From Sinomonas atrocyanea (GTDB lineage: Bacteria; Actinomycetota; Actinomycetes; Actinomycetales; Micrococcaceae): 64,000 bases of DNA. Positions 43,490 through 52,744 of the stretch are shown in pieces. Each line of letters opens with the position of its first letter. Position 1 is the first letter of the stretch. Below the pieces are notes generated by a model, which saw only the letters and a program-made list of their open reading frames with translations, was not told where the DNA came from and ran no database searches. The stretch spans positions 124,001-188,000 of the forward strand of contig NZ_JAUSTE010000009.1 in assembly GCF_030812675.1 (NCBI RefSeq). Reading direction: 5' to 3'. The translations under genes and the position numbers were made by a program.

Positions 43490-45298
43490 CTACCCGAACG
43501 TGAACGAGTAGAGCTCGACGCCGGGGCTCGCCTCGACCTCGAGGGCGCCGGAGCGCTGCTGGTCCCCGTCGAGGAGGACGTAGGAGCGCGGGGTCCCGCC
43601 CACCTCGACGGTGCGCTCGCCGTCGGGCCCCGTGACCGTGAGCTTCCCCGTGCCGCCCACCACGGCCTGGACCTGCCGGGCGCGGAAGTTCAACCGCACC
43701 GAAGACCGAGTGGAAGGCGCCCCGGCGGCGGCAGGCGAGGCCCCGGCGTCGTGCGCGGAGCCCGCGGTGATCCGCTGCGAGTCCAGCGTCCACGACCCGG
43801 AGAGCGCGAACGAGTCCGGGCGCTGCTGGGCGGGGAAGGAGAAGCTGCCGGGGCCCGCGCGGTAGGCGCCGGAGCCCGCGTAGGCGTTCTGCTTGGCGAC
43901 GCCGAGGAAGGTCTCGGGCGTGGTCCCGGAGGCGACGGCGGTGCCGGCCGACTCGACGGGCTTCGGCAGCGCGATCCCGGGATGGGCGTCGGAGAGCAGC
44001 TGCCGCACGAGCGCCTCGGTGGTCTGGTAGCCGCCCTCGCCCTGCTGGATGTGCCGCACCGTGCCGTTGGCGTCGATGAGGTACTGGGCCGGCCAGAAGC
44101 GGTTCCGGTACGCGGTCCACGTCGCGTAGGAGTTGTCCATCGCCACGGGGTAGTCGATGCCGTGCTCCTTCACCCCTGCCTCGACGTTGCGCTGCTCGCG
44201 CTCAAACGCGTACTCGGGGGTGTGGATGCCGATGACCTCGAGCCCGGCGGCCCTGTAGGCGTCATTGAGCTGGACGATGTGCGGCAGGGAGCGCTGGCAG
44301 TTGATGCAGGAGTAGGCCCAGAAGTCGATGAGGACCACCTTGCCGCGCAGGCTCTTCAGGTCCAGGGGCTGCGAGCCGATCCACGCGGTCTCGCCGCGCA
44401 GGGCGGGCGCGGGGCCGCAGTCCTGGAGCGAGGTGGCGCCCTGGGTGCAGGTGGAGAGGGCGCGGTTCTCGTCGGTGACGAGGCCGCCGAGGTCCAGGGG
44501 CGTCCCCGCCGAGGGGCGCAGCTGGTCCTGGAGGGACGCCGTGTAGTCGGGGATGAGGCGCTGGAGGGTGGCCGGGAGGTCGAGCGCGAGGCCCGCCGCG
44601 AGGGCGATCATGAGCACCCCGGCCGTGAGGCGGATGCCCCGCTGGCGCCGCCGGAAGGCCTTGAGCCGCTCCGCGAGGCCGCGGCCGGCGAGGGCGAAGA
44701 ACAGCAGCGGCACCGAGACCCCCACCGCGAACGCGAGGGTGAGCGCCACCGTCTCCGGCCCGATGCGCCCGGTGGCCCCCGAGACGGTGATGGCGGCGAG
44801 CACCGGTCCCGCGCACGGGACGAACACCGCCCCGAGCGCGAGCCCCAGCCCGAACCCGCCGCGGCGGGCGTCGACGCGGCGCTGCGGGATCCACGAGAAC
44901 GGCTTCTCGAGCCACTCCTCGAGCCGCGGGACCATGAGCCCGAGCCCCACCGCCGCGAGCACCGCGATGCCGGCCCAGCGCAGCACGTCCTGCGGCAGCC
45001 CGAGCGCCGAGAGCGCGAGCGAGCCCAGCAGCGTGACGAGGCTGAAGCTCAGCACGAGCCCGCCGATCACCTGGAACGGCCGCCAGCGGGACGCCTGCCG
45101 TTCCCCTGCGCCGAGGTCACCCCGTGCGGCGCCGAGGTCGCCCCCTGCGCCTGCCGGGACCGAGACGGACGACGGCGACCGCCTCCGCGCGCTGTCGAGC
45201 CCGCCGGAGAAGAAGATCACCGGCAGGACCGGGAGGATGCAGGGCGAGATGCCCGTGATGAGCCCGCCGAGGAAGCCGATGAGTATGTTCTCGCCCAT
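43490..45298 (-). CDS. dipZ: DipZ-like CcdA-thioredoxin fusion protein
   Basis: A 602-aa membrane thiol-disulfide protein. The N-terminal CcdA/DsbD-like part (about 1-260) has FLGGLITGISPCILPVLPVI and the second Cys in VFVPCAGPVLAA, the electron-carrying pair. A periplasmic-side thioredoxin domain follows with the active site FWAYSCINCQRSLPH (CxxC). The last about 150 residues are a beta-rich domain ending GVELYSFTFG. It moves reducing equivalents across the membrane for cytochrome c maturation or envelope redox repair. The AGGAGG is only 1 nt from the ATG, an unusual spacing. Confidence 0.9.
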   Translation of the reverse strand: MGENILIGFLGGLITGISPCILPVLPVIFFSGGLDSARRRSPSSVSVPAGAGGDLGAARGDLGAGERQASRWRPFQVIGGLVLSFSLVTLLGSLALSALGLPQDVLRWAGIAVLAAVGLGLMVPRLEEWLEKPFSWIPQRRVDARRGGFGLGLALGAVFVPCAGPVLAAITVSGATGRIGPETVALTLAFAVGVSVPLLFFALAGRGLAERLKAFRRRQRGIRLTAGVLMIALAAGLALDLPATLQRLIPDYTASLQDQLRPSAGTPLDLGGLVTDENRALSTCTQGATSLQDCGPAPALRGETAWIGSQPLDLKSLRGKVVLIDFWAYSCINCQRSLPHIVQLNDAYRAAGLEVIGIHTPEYAFEREQRNVEAGVKEHGIDYPVAMDNSYATWTAYRNRFWPAQYLIDANGTVRHIQQGEGGYQTTEALVRQLLSDAHPGIALPKPVESAGTAVASGTTPETFLGVAKQNAYAGSGAYRAGPGSFSFPAQQRPDSFALSGSWTLDSQRITAGSAHDAGASPAAAGAPSTRSSVRLNFRARQVQAVVGGTGKLTVTGPDGERTVEVGGTPRSYVLLDGDQQRSGALEVEASPGVELYSFTFG

Positions 45299-45376
45299 GC
45301 CTCCTGTTCGGGGCGGGGACCGGGCACGGATTGGGTCGTGGCACCGGACGGCAGCCGAGGGCCCCCGCACAGGCCG

Positions 45377-46147
45377 TCAGTGGAGTGCGATGAGCAGCAT
45401 CTGCGATGTCCCGGGAATGCACGTCTGGAGGAAGATGGGCGGGTAGCCGCCGGCGAAGCCTCCGAGTACTCCCTCCCCTGCGCCCTTGGGCACCACCATC
45501 CGCGCGAAAGCCGTGAACGTGCCGTACCCCTGCACCGTGACCTTGGTACCCGGCTGGATCCAGCTCATCCTGTTCCATCCACCGCACAGGTCGTGCTCGG
45601 CGATGCTGATCGACACCGTGACGGGGGTGAAGCGGACTGGTCCCTGGCAGGCGTCCACGGAGGCCTGGGCTCCGGCGCCGACGACCGGGATGAAGGTGCT
45701 CGGTGGCTGGGCGGGTGCGGGCCGCTGGACCGCCGCGGGAGGCATGGCCGTGACCTGCGCCGGCTGTGTGTGGGAGGCCTGCGCCTGGGACTGCGCCTCG
45801 GCTGACGCGGCTTGCTGGACAGCGGCCTGCCGCTTGGCCTGCTGCGCCGCCGCCTGCCGTGCCGCCGCCTGCTGGGCGGCAGCTTCCTGTGCAGCGCGGT
45901 GGCGCGACTCTTCCGCTCGGGCGCTCTCGACGGTCTGCGCAACCTGCAGGTCAGCTGCTTCACGGGCGAGCTCGGCCAGCGCGCGTTGCTCCACGGCGGG
46001 ATCGGGAGCCAGGGTGGCCTCGCGGACCGCGGTGGTCGGAACAGAGGGAGCAGGAACGACGGCGGACAGTCCTCCGATACCCAGTAGGCAGGCGACGACC
46101 GCTGACGGCACGACGCGCGAGCTCTTGAAGGCTGGGAGCTGGGCCAT
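45377..46147 (-). CDS. Secreted/anchored Ala-Gln-rich coiled-coil protein
   Basis: A 256-aa protein with a hydrophobic signal-like helix (VVPSAVVACLLGIGGLSAVV), an Ala/Gln/Arg-rich helical segment (about 55-140) that should form a coiled coil, a Pro/Ala linker and a C-terminal globular domain with two possible disulfide cysteines (DACQGPVRFTPV and EHDLCGGWNRMSWI) and a late FLQTCIPGT. Similar C-terminal domains of unknown function occur in Arthrobacter-like species. Neighbouring DipZ-like thiol protein is consistent with a disulfide-bearing exported protein. Confidence 0.75.
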   Translation of the reverse strand: MAQLPAFKSSRVVPSAVVACLLGIGGLSAVVPAPSVPTTAVREATLAPDPAVEQRALAELAREAADLQVAQTVESARAEESRHRAAQEAAAQQAAARQAAAQQAKRQAAVQQAASAEAQSQAQASHTQPAQVTAMPPAAVQRPAPAQPPSTFIPVVGAGAQASVDACQGPVRFTPVTVSISIAEHDLCGGWNRMSWIQPGTKVTVQGYGTFTAFARMVVPKGAGEGVLGGFAGGYPPIFLQTCIPGTSQMLLIALH

Positions 46148-46349
46148 GGCGACGACCTCTGATCGGGCCGGAACCGGCTCCCGGTGCCTGATATCCACGG
46201 TCCTCAGAGGCGGGAAAGGCGGTAAAGGCGGTCAAGCCGAATAGCGTCCTGATCAGGCGCAAGTCGAGTGGAAGGGTCCTCACCCCGCGTGGCTACCAAG
46301 TACTGAGGGCACGCAGAACAGGTAGGAGTGCCGGAACCCAGGCTCTCGC

Positions 46350-47780
46350 TCAGAACGTGGGGGCACCTTCAGTCGGCGCGGCCACCGCATCTGCCGCTGC
46401 TGCCGCTGCAGGCTTGATGTTCTGGTTGACGTGGAAGAAGTTGTCCGGATCGTACGTTGCTTTCACCGCGGACAGCCGGGCGTAGTTCCCGGCGTAGTTG
46501 GCCTCGATCCTGGACTGGTCGTCAGTGTCCTGGAAGTTGATGTAGCCTCCGGGCTCTGAGTACTCGTGGAGGGCGGACCAGTAGTCGCGGACCCAAGGGA
46601 TGTTCTGGCTGTTCTCCGAGGGGTCGGGCCACTGCCCGGCGATGACGGGAGCGAACCGGACGTCGCGGTAGGGGAAGGCCGTGGCATCGGGTGCAACGCG
46701 CTGCACCGCTCCGTCGATGGGGTAGAAGTGGTTGGCCGAGTGCACGGTGGGGATGCCGGGGGAGTGCTCGACCGCCACGCGGAGCGCGTCGTCGCTGAGC
46801 GTGCGGAGGAAGTCCGCCTTCCAGTAGCCCTGGAGGCCGGGGATCCCGCTGAGGCCATCGAACATGACGTTGAGGGCCGGATACGGCAGCGGCGCGAACA
46901 TGGAACCGAGCACCGGTCCGGCGTCGAGCAGGGGCTGCCAGTGGGCCGGTCCGGCGTCGACGTCGCCCGTCCACATGCCGGCAACCACGGCAACCGGCCT
47001 GCCGTGCCACTCCTCCGGGAGGAACGGTACCTGCGGGCCTTGGTGGAACCCGAGGAAGGCGCCCATCTCCTCCGGCTCGTCGGCGAGCCACTCGCGGTAC
47101 GAGGCGCCGATGTCGGCCCCGAGTGCCGCGTCGTAGAAGACGAGCCCCACGTGGACCGTGTCGACCGGATGCAACCGGAACTCGAACGAGGTCACGGCCC
47201 CGAAGTTCCCGCTGCCGCCGCGCAGGGCCCAGAACAGGTCAGCGTTTGCCGTCTCGCTGGCCGTCACGAAGGTGCCATCGGCGAGGACGACGTCTGCAGA
47301 GATCACGTTGTCGCACGAGAGTCCGTGCTTCCGGGCCAGGTAGCCGATCCCGCCCCCCAGGGTCAGGCCGGCGACGCCGGTCGTGCCGATGATGCCGCCC
47401 GTGCTCGCGAGACCGAACGCGTGGGTGGCGTGATTGAAGTCGGCCCAGGTCGCGCCCGCCTCGACGCGGGCCGTCCTCGCCGCGGGGTCGACCCGGACCC
47501 CGCGGCGGGCCGAGAAGTCGAGGACGAGCCCGCCGTCGACCGTCCCGAAGCCCGGCGCGCTGTGGCCGCCGCCCCGGAGGGCAACGTCGATGCCGAGCCC
47601 GTGGGCGAACCGGACGGCCGCCATGACGTCGGCGACCTGAGACACCCGCAGGATCGCGGCGGGCCGCCGGTCCACCATGCCGTTGAAGACGTGGCGCGCC
47701 GCCTCGTACTCGGGATCATCGTCTTCTATGACCTGCCCGCGGACCTGTTCGCGGAGAACATCGAAGCGCTCGGTACCCAT
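46350..47780 (-). CDS. FAD-linked oxidase with BBE C-terminal domain
   Basis: A 476-aa VAO/BBE-type flavoprotein oxidase. The FAD-binding part has RGGGHSAPGFGTVDGGLVLD, whose His normally carries the covalent flavin, and GLTLGGGIGYLARKHGLSCD. The Cys used for the second covalent bond in bicovalent members is not at the expected place, so a single His link is likely. The end DPDNFFHVNQNI is the BBE motif. The ATG at 47780 has GGAG 6 nt upstream. The substrate (sugar, alkaloid-like or other alcohol) is unknown. Confidence 0.88.
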   Translation of the reverse strand: MGTERFDVLREQVRGQVIEDDDPEYEAARHVFNGMVDRRPAAILRVSQVADVMAAVRFAHGLGIDVALRGGGHSAPGFGTVDGGLVLDFSARRGVRVDPAARTARVEAGATWADFNHATHAFGLASTGGIIGTTGVAGLTLGGGIGYLARKHGLSCDNVISADVVLADGTFVTASETANADLFWALRGGSGNFGAVTSFEFRLHPVDTVHVGLVFYDAALGADIGASYREWLADEPEEMGAFLGFHQGPQVPFLPEEWHGRPVAVVAGMWTGDVDAGPAHWQPLLDAGPVLGSMFAPLPYPALNVMFDGLSGIPGLQGYWKADFLRTLSDDALRVAVEHSPGIPTVHSANHFYPIDGAVQRVAPDATAFPYRDVRFAPVIAGQWPDPSENSQNIPWVRDYWSALHEYSEPGGYINFQDTDDQSRIEANYAGNYARLSAVKATYDPDNFFHVNQNIKPAAAAAADAVAAPTEGAPTF

Positions 47781-47885
47781 GGCTGGCTCCAGCATGCTCA
47801 CGAGACCGAGGGCGGACCGCACCGTGCGAAACCCAGCCAGAGCGATCCGATGACCCCTTCGGTCTACGCTCCCTCCTCGGGCGGG

Positions 47886-48419
47886 TCAAGAGGCCATGCG
47901 CGTGTGCCCTGTGACGCGCCGGGCCAAGGCCGCCGCGTGTCCGACGATGATCTCGACCGGCTCGTCGAAGCCCACCGTGATTCCGTCCTCCTCGTCCCCG
48001 AGGGGCTCGAGCGCCGCGTACTGGCTCTCCACGAGCGAGGCCGGCATGTAGTGGCCCTCCCGGGCCTCGACGCGGGCGCGGACCACCTCGGCCGCCCCGG
48101 CCAGGTGCAGGAACCTGACCGGCCCCGCGTGCTCGCGCAGGGTGTCCCGGTAGGCCCGGCGCAGGGCGGAGCAGCTCATCACCGCTCCGCCACTGCGCTC
48201 GGCCAGCCACGCCCCGACCGCGGCCAGCCATGGTGAGCGGTCGGCGTCGTCCAAGGCGATCCCGGACTGCATCTTCGCAACGTTCGCCGCGGGGTGCAGA
48301 TCGTCGGCGTCGCCGAACGGGACGCCGAGGTGTGCCGCCAAGGCCTGGCCCGCCGTGGTCTTGCCGGCGCCAGACACGCCCATCACGACCCACAGGCCCG
48401 GTTCGGGGGAGAGCTCCAT
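47886..48419 (-). CDS. gntK: Gluconokinase
   Basis: A 177-aa P-loop kinase that makes 6-phosphogluconate. VVMGVSGAGKTTAGQALAAH is the Walker A region; GDADDLHPAANVAKMQSGIA and REGHYMPASLVESQYAALEP are typical GntK segments. Start one base past the transporter stop. With the transporter and divergent GntR gene this is a gluconate uptake operon. Confidence 0.93.
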   Translation of the reverse strand: MELSPEPGLWVVMGVSGAGKTTAGQALAAHLGVPFGDADDLHPAANVAKMQSGIALDDADRSPWLAAVGAWLAERSGGAVMSCSALRRAYRDTLREHAGPVRFLHLAGAAEVVRARVEAREGHYMPASLVESQYAALEPLGDEEDGITVGFDEPVEIIVGHAAALARRVTGHTRMAS

Positions 48420-48420
48420 G

Positions 48421-49839
48421 TCAGGCCTTGAGCTCGGCGGCCTCGGGCGCCCCTTCCCGGTCCACGTAGCCGTAGAGCTCGGGCAGGATGAACTTGGCGG
48501 AGAGGAACCCGATCAGCGAGAGGGCGGACACCGCGACCGTGGCCCCGACCTTGCCCCAGGAGGCGGTCATGAGCGGGAAGACGAACGCGCCGAAGAACGA
48601 GGCCGCCTTCACGAACACGTAGCCGAATCCCGAGGCGGTGGCGCGGAAGCGCGCCGGCGCGACCATGGACACGACCGTCATGCCGTTCGACGCGGCCCAG
48701 TAGTGGCCCCACATGAGCACGCACGCGCCCAGGACGATCAGCCACTGGATGTTCGCCCCCAGGGCGGCGGCACCGATCAGGAGGCCGACGAAGGCGAGGC
48801 CGAAGCCCCACATGGACACGCCGCGGTGGCCGATCTTGGTGATCATGATCGGGGCCACGAGCCCCGAGATGGTAGCAAGCACGTAGATGCCGGCCGTGAC
48901 GAAGTTGGTGCCCGTGATGTTCGCCGCGGCGCCGCCGCCCACCACGCCCACGCCCGCGCTGACGAGGATGACGGGGAGGTAGAAGCCGAACGCCGTGAAC
49001 TCCGCGCCCTGGCAGGCGTTGGAGATCCAGCCGAAGATCGTGGCCCGGCGGCGGGTCCTGTCGGCCCACGTGACCCGCAGGAAGTCCCCGACCTTGGGCC
49101 GCTCGATCTCGACGTCCTCGTTCGGGAGCATGTCCAGCGGCTCGTCGAAGAGGCGCAGCGAGACTTCCTTGGCCTTGGTGAACTTGCCCCGCTGGATGAG
49201 CGAGAGCGGGGTCTCGGGCAGGTCGAGCCGGGCCAGCAGCAGGATGAACGCGGGGATCGCGCCGATCGCGAGGGCCACGCGCCACAGGACCGCGTGGTCC
49301 ATGCCGGTCATGTACATGACGGTGATGACCACGATCGAGAAGACCTCGCCGAGGCCGAACATGAACTGCCACCGGCTGCCCATGACCTCGCGGGAGCCCT
49401 TCGACATCGACTCCATGATGTAGGCGTAGCCGTTGGAGATGTCGGACCCGAGCGGGATGCCGATGAGGACGCGGAGGATGATCAGGTCCCAGACGTTCTG
49501 GGAGAACCCCTGCGCGATCGCGAGCACGATGAACAGCACCATCGTGAGCACGAACACCCGCTTGCGCCCCAGCCTGTCCGCGACGTAGCCGCCCAGCAGG
49601 GCGCCCACGAGCGCGCCGCCCTGCACGCCGGCCGTGACGAGGCCGAGCTGCGCGACCGTGGGGTGGTACTCGGCGCTGATGAAGACGAGCACGAAGGAGA
49701 TCGCGTAGAGGTCCCACGCCTCGATGAGGATCGTGGCGATCATCATCCAGCCGCCGCGGCGGCTGGAGGAGGTGCCGTTCTTGTTGAGCAGGACGTCGGT
49801 TGCCTGGTCGGACAACCGCCTGATTGTCGTTTGGTCCAT
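48421..49839 (-). CDS. MFS sugar/sugar-acid transporter, probably gluconate
   Basis: A 472-aa 12-TM MFS permease of the sugar porter type: GGYVADRLGRKRVFVLTMVL, ILRVLIGIPLGSDISNGYAY and PETPLSLIQRGKFTKAKEVS. It differs from the GntP/GntT permeases. Start at the second of two ATGs (49842/49839), chosen because AGGGAG is 6 nt from the second. The substrate is inferred as gluconate only from gntK and GntR neighbours. Confidence 0.85.
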   Translation of the reverse strand: MDQTTIRRLSDQATDVLLNKNGTSSSRRGGWMMIATILIEAWDLYAISFVLVFISAEYHPTVAQLGLVTAGVQGGALVGALLGGYVADRLGRKRVFVLTMVLFIVLAIAQGFSQNVWDLIILRVLIGIPLGSDISNGYAYIMESMSKGSREVMGSRWQFMFGLGEVFSIVVITVMYMTGMDHAVLWRVALAIGAIPAFILLLARLDLPETPLSLIQRGKFTKAKEVSLRLFDEPLDMLPNEDVEIERPKVGDFLRVTWADRTRRRATIFGWISNACQGAEFTAFGFYLPVILVSAGVGVVGGGAAANITGTNFVTAGIYVLATISGLVAPIMITKIGHRGVSMWGFGLAFVGLLIGAAALGANIQWLIVLGACVLMWGHYWAASNGMTVVSMVAPARFRATASGFGYVFVKAASFFGAFVFPLMTASWGKVGATVAVSALSLIGFLSAKFILPELYGYVDREGAPEAAELKA

Positions 49840-49955
49840 CATGGTCTCCCTCGCTGGGAGTCCCGGTGCGCGGCACTGGCCAGCGCGGCCGCATGAGCTG
49901 ACGCCATAGTCACTCCCGATGGTTCTTACATCTGTTCTTTGCCATTCCGGCAAGG

Positions 49956-49972
49956 TTTAGATCATATCTAAA
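49956..49972. promoter_or_regulatory. GntR-type operator TTTAGATCATATCTAAA
   Basis: A perfect 7-bp inverted repeat around CAT in the divergent transporter/GntR region, A/T-rich against the GC-rich background. The size and symmetry suit an FCD-type GntR dimer. Confidence 0.6.
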
Positions 49973-50041
49973 GAGGTGATCTGTGCAACAGCTATGATGT
50001 AGAAGTCCCCAACGGAGGGAACAGGACGGGGAAGGAGCGCC

Positions 50042-50827
50042 ATGGCACAGGCAGGTTCGCCGCGTCGGGCGGGACCCTCCGAGTCGGGTGGCCTCCACAC
50101 CAAGCTCGTGGAGAGCCTCGGATCGGCGATCGCCGAGGGGGCCCTCGCCGAGGGCAGCGTGATCCAGATCGAGGAGCTCGAGGAGCGCTACGCCGTCTCC
50201 CGCTCGGTGGTCCGCGAGGCGCTCCGCGTCCTCGCCGCCATGGGCCTCGTGGCCATGCGCCGGCGGCTGGGCATCCAGATCCTCCCGGCCAACGAGTGGA
50301 ACGTCTTCGCGCCCCGGGTGATCCAGTGGCGGCTGGCCTCTGCGGGCCGCTTCGCCCAGCTCCGGTCGCTCACCGAACTGCGCGGCGCCGTCGAGCCCGA
50401 GGCCGCCCGCCTGGCCGCGACCCGCGCGAGCGAGGGCGAGACCGCGCAGCTCCTCGAGCTCGCGGGGGAGCTGTGGGCCGCGGGCCAGAGCGAGGATGCC
50501 GAGCGCTTCCTGCGGGTGGACACTGAGTTCCACCGCTTCATCCTCGCCGCTTCGGGCAACGAGATGTTCGCGGCGCTGCACCCCAGCGTCGCCGAGGTCC
50601 TGGCAGGGCGCACCCACTTCGGCCTCATGCCCTCCCGCCCCCACCCGGACGCGCTCCAGCTCCACATGGACGTGGCCGCCGCCGTCCAGCGCTCCGACCC
50701 CGACGCCGCCTACGCCGCCATGCGCGCCATCATGACGCGCACCATGGCCGAGCTCAGCGAGCTCCACGCGCCGGACGGCGGCGCAGCTCTCGGCGACGCC
50801 TCGTCCCACAGGGGCGCGCCGGCGTGA
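50042..50827 (+). CDS. GntR-family (FCD) regulator, probable gluconate repressor
   Basis: A 261-aa FadR-subfamily regulator: winged helix (EELEERYAVSRSVVREALRV) and all-helical FCD ligand domain with the metal-binding residues of FLRVDTEFHRFILAASGNEM. Divergent from the transporter-gntK operon with a palindrome between. Its stop overlaps the next gene start (GTGA), which ties the homoserine-dehydrogenase-like gene to the same transcript. Confidence 0.92.
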   Translation: MAQAGSPRRAGPSESGGLHTKLVESLGSAIAEGALAEGSVIQIEELEERYAVSRSVVREALRVLAAMGLVAMRRRLGIQILPANEWNVFAPRVIQWRLASAGRFAQLRSLTELRGAVEPEAARLAATRASEGETAQLLELAGELWAAGQSEDAERFLRVDTEFHRFILAASGNEMFAALHPSVAEVLAGRTHFGLMPSRPHPDALQLHMDVAAAVQRSDPDAAYAAMRAIMTRTMAELSELHAPDGGAALGDASSHRGAPA

Positions 50828-51846
50828 GGACCGTCGACGTCGCGGTCACGGGCTACGGCCGGATAGGCCGGGAGGTCGCCGGCATGCTCCAGGCACGCGC
50901 TGCGGCCTACCGGTCGCGCCACGGCGTCCACGCGAGGATCACTGGGGTCTGCGGCTCGGCTGGGGGCCTCATCGATGCCACGGGCCTCGCGCCAGAACGG
51001 CTCGCCGACCGCGGCGGCTTCGTGCCGGGCCTCACCGGCGAGGCCTTCCTCGACGCCCTCCGCCCCGACGTGCTGATCGAGGCCGGACCCAGCGACTACG
51101 CCACCGGCGGCCCAGCCCTGGGCTACCTCCGCTGGGCCCTCGCGCACGGCCTGGACGCCATCGCGGTGTCCAAGGGCGCGCTCGTCGTCGACCTCCGCGG
51201 GCTCCTGCGCCTCGCCGGCGAGCACGGCGGAAGCCTGCGCTTCAGCGGCGCCGCCGCCTCGGCCCTGCCCACCGTGGACCTCCTCGCGCACAGCCTCGCC
51301 GGCGCCACGCTCCACGGCTTCGAAGCGGTCCTGACCGGAACCACCACCTTCGTCCTCGACCAGATGGCCACCGCCGGCCTCGGGCTGGCGGACGCGGTGG
51401 CGCTCGCCCAGGCCCGGGGCATCGCCGAGCCGGACCCCCGCTTCGACGTCGACGGCTGGGACACCGCCGCCAAGCTGGTCATCATCGCTAACGCCGTCCT
51501 CGACGCGGGCCTGCGCCTCGAGGACCTCCCGCGGGAGGGGATCGCGGCGGTGACTCCCGGTGACATCGCCCGGTGGGCGTCCGAGGGCCTGACGCCGCGG
51601 CTCGTCGGCTTCGCCGAGCACGACGGCGGCGGGTTCCGCGCCGGGGTAGGGCTCCGCCTCTACGGGGGGAGCCACCCGTTCGCCCAGCTGCGCGGGAGCA
51701 TGAAGGGCCTCCGCGCGGTGACCGCCGAGATGGGGACCCTGACGGTGACCGGCGGTGCCTCGGACCCCCGGGCTACCGCCGCCGCCGCGCTCAAGGACTT
51801 CGAGCACCTCTTGGCCGAGCGCGGTCCGGAGCATTTGTATATTTGA
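50824..51846 (+). CDS. Homoserine dehydrogenase-like protein without ACT domain
   Basis: A 340-aa NAD(P)-dependent enzyme. The N-terminus VAVTGYGRIGREVAGML is the Rossmann motif; AVSKGALV carries the expected Lys; LTGTTTFVLDQM and EPDPRFDVDGWDTAAKLVII correspond to the homoserine dehydrogenase catalytic domain. It lacks the C-terminal ACT domain of the housekeeping enzyme, so threonine feedback is not expected. Its place in a gluconate-type regulator transcript is odd; it may act on another substrate related to aspartate semialdehyde. Confidence 0.85.
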   Translation: MRTVDVAVTGYGRIGREVAGMLQARAAAYRSRHGVHARITGVCGSAGGLIDATGLAPERLADRGGFVPGLTGEAFLDALRPDVLIEAGPSDYATGGPALGYLRWALAHGLDAIAVSKGALVVDLRGLLRLAGEHGGSLRFSGAAASALPTVDLLAHSLAGATLHGFEAVLTGTTTFVLDQMATAGLGLADAVALAQARGIAEPDPRFDVDGWDTAAKLVIIANAVLDAGLRLEDLPREGIAAVTPGDIARWASEGLTPRLVGFAEHDGGGFRAGVGLRLYGGSHPFAQLRGSMKGLRAVTAEMGTLTVTGGASDPRATAAAALKDFEHLLAERGPEHLYI

Positions 51847-51849
51847 TCT

Positions 51850-52533
51850 ATGCCGATCTCCCGGAAGGCCGAGCCCGCCCTGCTGACGGATCAGGTCTAC
51901 GAGACGATCCATGAGGCGATCCTCAGCGGTGACCTGCCCGGCGGGACCCGGCTGACCGTCCGGGAGCTTGCGGAGCAGGTCGGGACCAGCCCGATGCCGG
52001 TGCGGGAGGCGATCCGCCGCCTCGAAGAGGCCGGCATGGTGGAGCGGCAGCCCCACCGCGGCGCGGTCGTGAAGTCCCTCACGCTTGGGGAGCTGCTGCA
52101 TGTCTACGACGTCCGACGCCTCCTCGAGGTCGAGGCGGCCCGGCTCGGGAGCGAGCGGGTCAGCCCGGAGGACTGCGACAGGATGCAGGCCGAGTACGAC
52201 CTCATGCGCAAGGCCATCGACGAGCATCAGGCCGCGGCGCTCCTCGACCACGATGAAGCGCTGCTCGAGATCCTCTACCGGGCGGCCGGGAACCCGGTGC
52301 TCGTGCAGATGATCCGGAGCCTGTGGCAGCAGTGCCGGGCCTACAAGATGGTGGGCGCCCAGGGGAGCCTCGAGCGCCAGGAGGACGACGTGCTCTGGCG
52401 CTACCAGCAGGACCTCATCGCCGCCGCCCGGGGCCACGATGCCGCGGCCGCGGCACGGATCAACGATGCCTCGCTCGCCAACGCCACGGACCGCATCCGC
52501 GCGCTCCTCGCCGCCCAGCGGGACGGCCACTGA
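51850..52533 (+). CDS. GntR-family (FCD) regulator of the amine-oxidase operon
   Basis: A 227-aa FCD-type GntR protein: DLPGGTRLTVRELAEQVGTS then PMPVREAIRRLEEAGMVERQ is the DNA-binding part; the ligand domain follows. TATATT ends 6 nt before the ATG, suggesting leaderless expression, and the sequence TTTGATC at 51842-51848 is a half-site of the palindromes ahead of the next operon, so autoregulation is plausible. It follows the previous gene by 3 bp. Confidence 0.92.
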   Translation: MPISRKAEPALLTDQVYETIHEAILSGDLPGGTRLTVRELAEQVGTSPMPVREAIRRLEEAGMVERQPHRGAVVKSLTLGELLHVYDVRRLLEVEAARLGSERVSPEDCDRMQAEYDLMRKAIDEHQAAALLDHDEALLEILYRAAGNPVLVQMIRSLWQQCRAYKMVGAQGSLERQEDDVLWRYQQDLIAAARGHDAAAAARINDASLANATDRIRALLAAQRDGH

Positions 52534-52578
52534 GCAGCTGAGGCCATGTCGGCAGGTGCGAGCCCTGCCACCTAGCTA

Positions 52579-52617
52579 GATCTTTGATCAAAAAGTCTTG
52601 CGCGATCTTTGATCAAA
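52579..52617. promoter_or_regulatory. Tandem operator, two copies of TTTGATCAAA
   Basis: GATCTTTGATCAAA occurs at 52579-52592 and 52604-52617, 25 bp apart, each ending in the perfect palindrome TTTGATCAAA. The 25-bp period is about two and a half turns of DNA. They precede the MFS gene by about 130 bp, and a half-site overlaps the start of the upstream GntR gene. Confidence 0.75.
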
Positions 52618-52744
52618 TTCTAATCTGGTGGTGAGGCGTAGATCACACAGCGACCCGGGGCCCTGGATGTGCAGCACAGGGGTCGACGTCTCGGTCCTTC
52701 CTTCAGACGCCCTCTCGCGGTGCCATATCACCAAGGAGTTTTCA

